Below are positions 62,461-64,000 of a stretch of DNA of 64,000 nt, piece after piece. Numbering within the stretch: position 1 is the stretch's first letter; every line of letters starts with the position of its first letter. A program made the position numbers and the translations under genes. Below the pieces are notes generated by a model. The model did no database searches, was not told the origin of the DNA, and worked only from the letters and a program-made list of their open reading frames with translations. Origin of the DNA: Mucilaginibacter achroorhodeus (GTDB taxonomy: Bacteria > Bacteroidota > Bacteroidia > Sphingobacteriales > Sphingobacteriaceae); contig NZ_VOEI01000002.1 in NCBI RefSeq assembly GCF_007846095.1, forward strand, positions 372,001 through 436,000, in the 5' to 3' direction.

Positions 62461-63579
62461 ATGAAAAGAATCATCCCGGTACAGTCGAAAAAAGAACTGG
62501 GCGCGTTTATCGACTTTCCGCACGAGCTTCACAAGAACGACCCTTATTATGTACCGGAATTATTTATTGCCCAACGCGATTTGTTAACTACACATCCGTT
62601 TCACAAGCATTCATCATTACAAACCTTTTTAGCTTACGATGGCGATAAAATTGTAGGCCGTATTGCTGCTATTTACAACACCAACCACAACAGCTTTAAC
62701 AACGTTAACGAAGGCTTTTTTGGTTTTTTTGATGTAATTAACGACCAGGAAACAGCAAACCTTTTGCTTGATGAAGCCACAAAATGGGTTAAGGCTAAAG
62801 GTGCAAACAACTTGGTGGGCCCTGTTAACCCTTCTACAAACGAGGTTGCAGGTTTATTAGTGAAAGGTTTTGACAGCTCACCAATGGTGATGATGCCTTA
62901 CAATCCTGAATATTATGTTACGCTTCTTGAGAATTATGGGCTTGCTAAGCTAACAGACATGCTTGCATGGCATTGGGATGGTAGCAACTACAACGATAAG
63001 TCGTTACAGATGTTGGATAAATTACAGGAGCGTTTAAAACGCAATAGCAATGTGGTTATCCGCAAAATAGATATGAAGAAATTTAAGCAGGAAGCCAACA
63101 CCTTACGCGATGTATACAACAGCGCCTGGGATAAAAACCTTGGATTCTTCCCGATGACCAATGAGGAATTTGACTACACTGCTAAAGACCTTAAAATGAT
63201 CCTCGATCCTGATTTTGCTTTATTGGCAGAACAAGATGGTAAAGTTGTTGGTTTTGGTGTTGCTATACCGGATATTAACCCCATCCTGAAAACCATAAAA
63301 AAAGGTCGTCTATTACCAACAGGTATCTTCAAGCTACTTTTCAGCAAAAAGAAGATCAAAGGTATACGTATCATGCTTTTAGGTGTTATTGATGGCTACC
63401 GCAAACTGGGCATAGAGGCATGTTTATATGGCTCTATCATAAAAGCTTATAAAGCAAAAGGTTTGGAATATGCCGAAGCCAGCTGGACACTTGAGAAAAA
63501 TGATATGGTTAACCGTGCTATTGAGGCCATCGGCGGCGATCAGTACAAAACCTATCGTATCTACCAGAAAGCCATTTAA
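62461..63579 (+). CDS. GNAT-fold acyltransferase, candidate bacterial ceramide synthase
   Basis: 372 residues. FIDFPHELHKNDPYYVPELF, GRIAAIYNTNHNSFNN, GPVNPSTNEVAGLLVKGFDS and a C-terminal GNAT-like half (EQDGKVVGFGVAI; GYRKLGIEACLYGSIIKAYK) are the family pattern. Proteins of this GNAT-like type act as bacterial ceramide synthase in some sphingolipid producers. Directly downstream of spt and before the inositol-phosphate synthase, it probably N-acylates the sphinganine base. Substrate role is inference from family and position. Confidence 0.7.
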   Translation: MKRIIPVQSKKELGAFIDFPHELHKNDPYYVPELFIAQRDLLTTHPFHKHSSLQTFLAYDGDKIVGRIAAIYNTNHNSFNNVNEGFFGFFDVINDQETANLLLDEATKWVKAKGANNLVGPVNPSTNEVAGLLVKGFDSSPMVMMPYNPEYYVTLLENYGLAKLTDMLAWHWDGSNYNDKSLQMLDKLQERLKRNSNVVIRKIDMKKFKQEANTLRDVYNSAWDKNLGFFPMTNEEFDYTAKDLKMILDPDFALLAEQDGKVVGFGVAIPDINPILKTIKKGRLLPTGIFKLLFSKKKIKGIRIMLLGVIDGYRKLGIEACLYGSIIKAYKAKGLEYAEASWTLEKNDMVNRAIEAIGGDQYKTYRIYQKAI

Positions 63580-63705
63580 AACCCTTTTTTCATCTGCCTG
63601 TAATCTTTATAACTTTTATAAATATTACCACTTGAATTTTGGTTATTTGCCCGGCGTTTGACTAATGCCCCTACATGGTCAAACAACAATAAAATTCGAT
63701 AGTTA

Positions 63706-63732
63706 AAGCGGCTTGCACCATGCCGGCCGCTT
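63706..63732. promoter_or_regulatory. Hairpin before the inositol-phosphate synthase gene
   Basis: AAGCGGC (63706-63712) and GCCGCTT (63726-63732) form a 7-bp stem with a 13-base loop in the 261-base gap; no T run follows on either side, so a regulatory role is as likely as termination. Confidence 0.4.
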
Positions 63733-63840
63733 CACTATATAACAAGTAATGAAAAACTGATGTACTATTTATCCGGCTGTACTCTCCCTGGGTAAGCTGA
63801 ATTTACGGCTACATTGCCTTTAAAAACAAACAATAAATAA

Positions 63841-64000
63841 TGAAAATTAACATTAAACCTGCTGAAGGTAAATTAGGTATTTTAATCCCTGGTTTAGGTG
63901 CAGTAGCTACTACTTTAATTGCCGGTGTTGAGGCTGTAAAAAAAGGTATTGCCCAACCGGTTGGCTCTTTAACTCAAATGGGAAGCATCCGTTTAGGTAA
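63841..64000 (+). CDS. myo-Inositol-1-phosphate synthase (5' part only)
   Basis: The first 53 codons read MKINIKPAEGKLGILIPGLG, AVATTLIAGVEAVKKGIAQP, VGSLTQMGSIRLG: the dinucleotide-binding N-terminus of Bacteroidetes inositol-3-phosphate synthase. It converts glucose 6-phosphate to inositol phosphate, a headgroup precursor for inositol sphingolipids. The gene continues past the window edge. Confidence 0.88.

Overview
The window looks like a chromosome segment of a Sphingobacteriaceae-type Bacteroidetes (Mucilaginibacter/Pedobacter-like) carrying an integrated tailed phage. Evidence for the host: promoters of the TTTG/TAnnTTTG type, DUF4369-TlpA lipoproteins, serine palmitoyltransferase and other sphingolipid genes, and a ComEC without a visible C-terminal beta-lactamase domain. 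The genus call is inference. The flanks are visibly richer in GC than the AT-rich phage interior.

Left flank (1-9474): an RluA-type pseudouridine synthase (cut by the window edge), a histone-H1-like Lys/Ala protein, an OmpR/PhoB response regulator, a TlpA-like lipoprotein, gatB, a Gly/Pro-rich secreted protein, alaS, a MerR regulator and the 5' half of comEC. Right flank (47458-64000): the 3' half of comEC, a secreted DUF4412/GLPGLI-like protein, an overlapping operon of CDF transporter, NUDIX hydrolase, bioA and a ferritin-like diiron protein, an aspartate-type aminotransferase, an outer-membrane beta-barrel, a TolC-MFP-RND efflux operon, and a sphingolipid locus (spt, a GNAT-like acyltransferase, the start of inositol-phosphate synthase).

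Prophage (about 9475-47457, 38 kb): it sits inside comEC between 9-bp direct repeats. Joining the flanks at this core restores one 689-codon comEC frame, so precise excision would repair the competence gene. The integrase at the right end is a tyrosine recombinase carrying a large zinc-ribbon-containing insertion in its catalytic domain. From the right end inward there are: a gene-poor segment of about 1 kb with dense hairpins and a convincing structured RNA candidate; a small family-A-like polymerase with a membrane-protein gene, together bracketed by 31-bp direct repeats; an operon ending in an Abi-alpha/DUF4393 protein; an early operon with a sigma70-like protein; then terminase. The late genes run leftward in an unusual order: terminase, tail, protease/scaffold/capsid, portal/connector, collagen-like fibre, holin. 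At least eight late transcription units begin with the same 12-bp AT-rich motif, which does not look like the host promoter and may be read by the phage sigma-like factor. The left end carries a modification/restriction-like island: ParB-N4/N6 methyltransferase, EcoRI-type adenine methyltransferase and a DUF262-HNH nuclease.

The most interesting parts are the comEC insertion, the late-promoter/sigma pair, the structured RNA next to the small polymerase, the repeat-bracketed cassette, the apparent -1 frameshift in a tail-assembly gene, and the methylase-nuclease island with a perfect palindrome over the methylase start codon. All function calls rest on reading the sequence; no database search was run.
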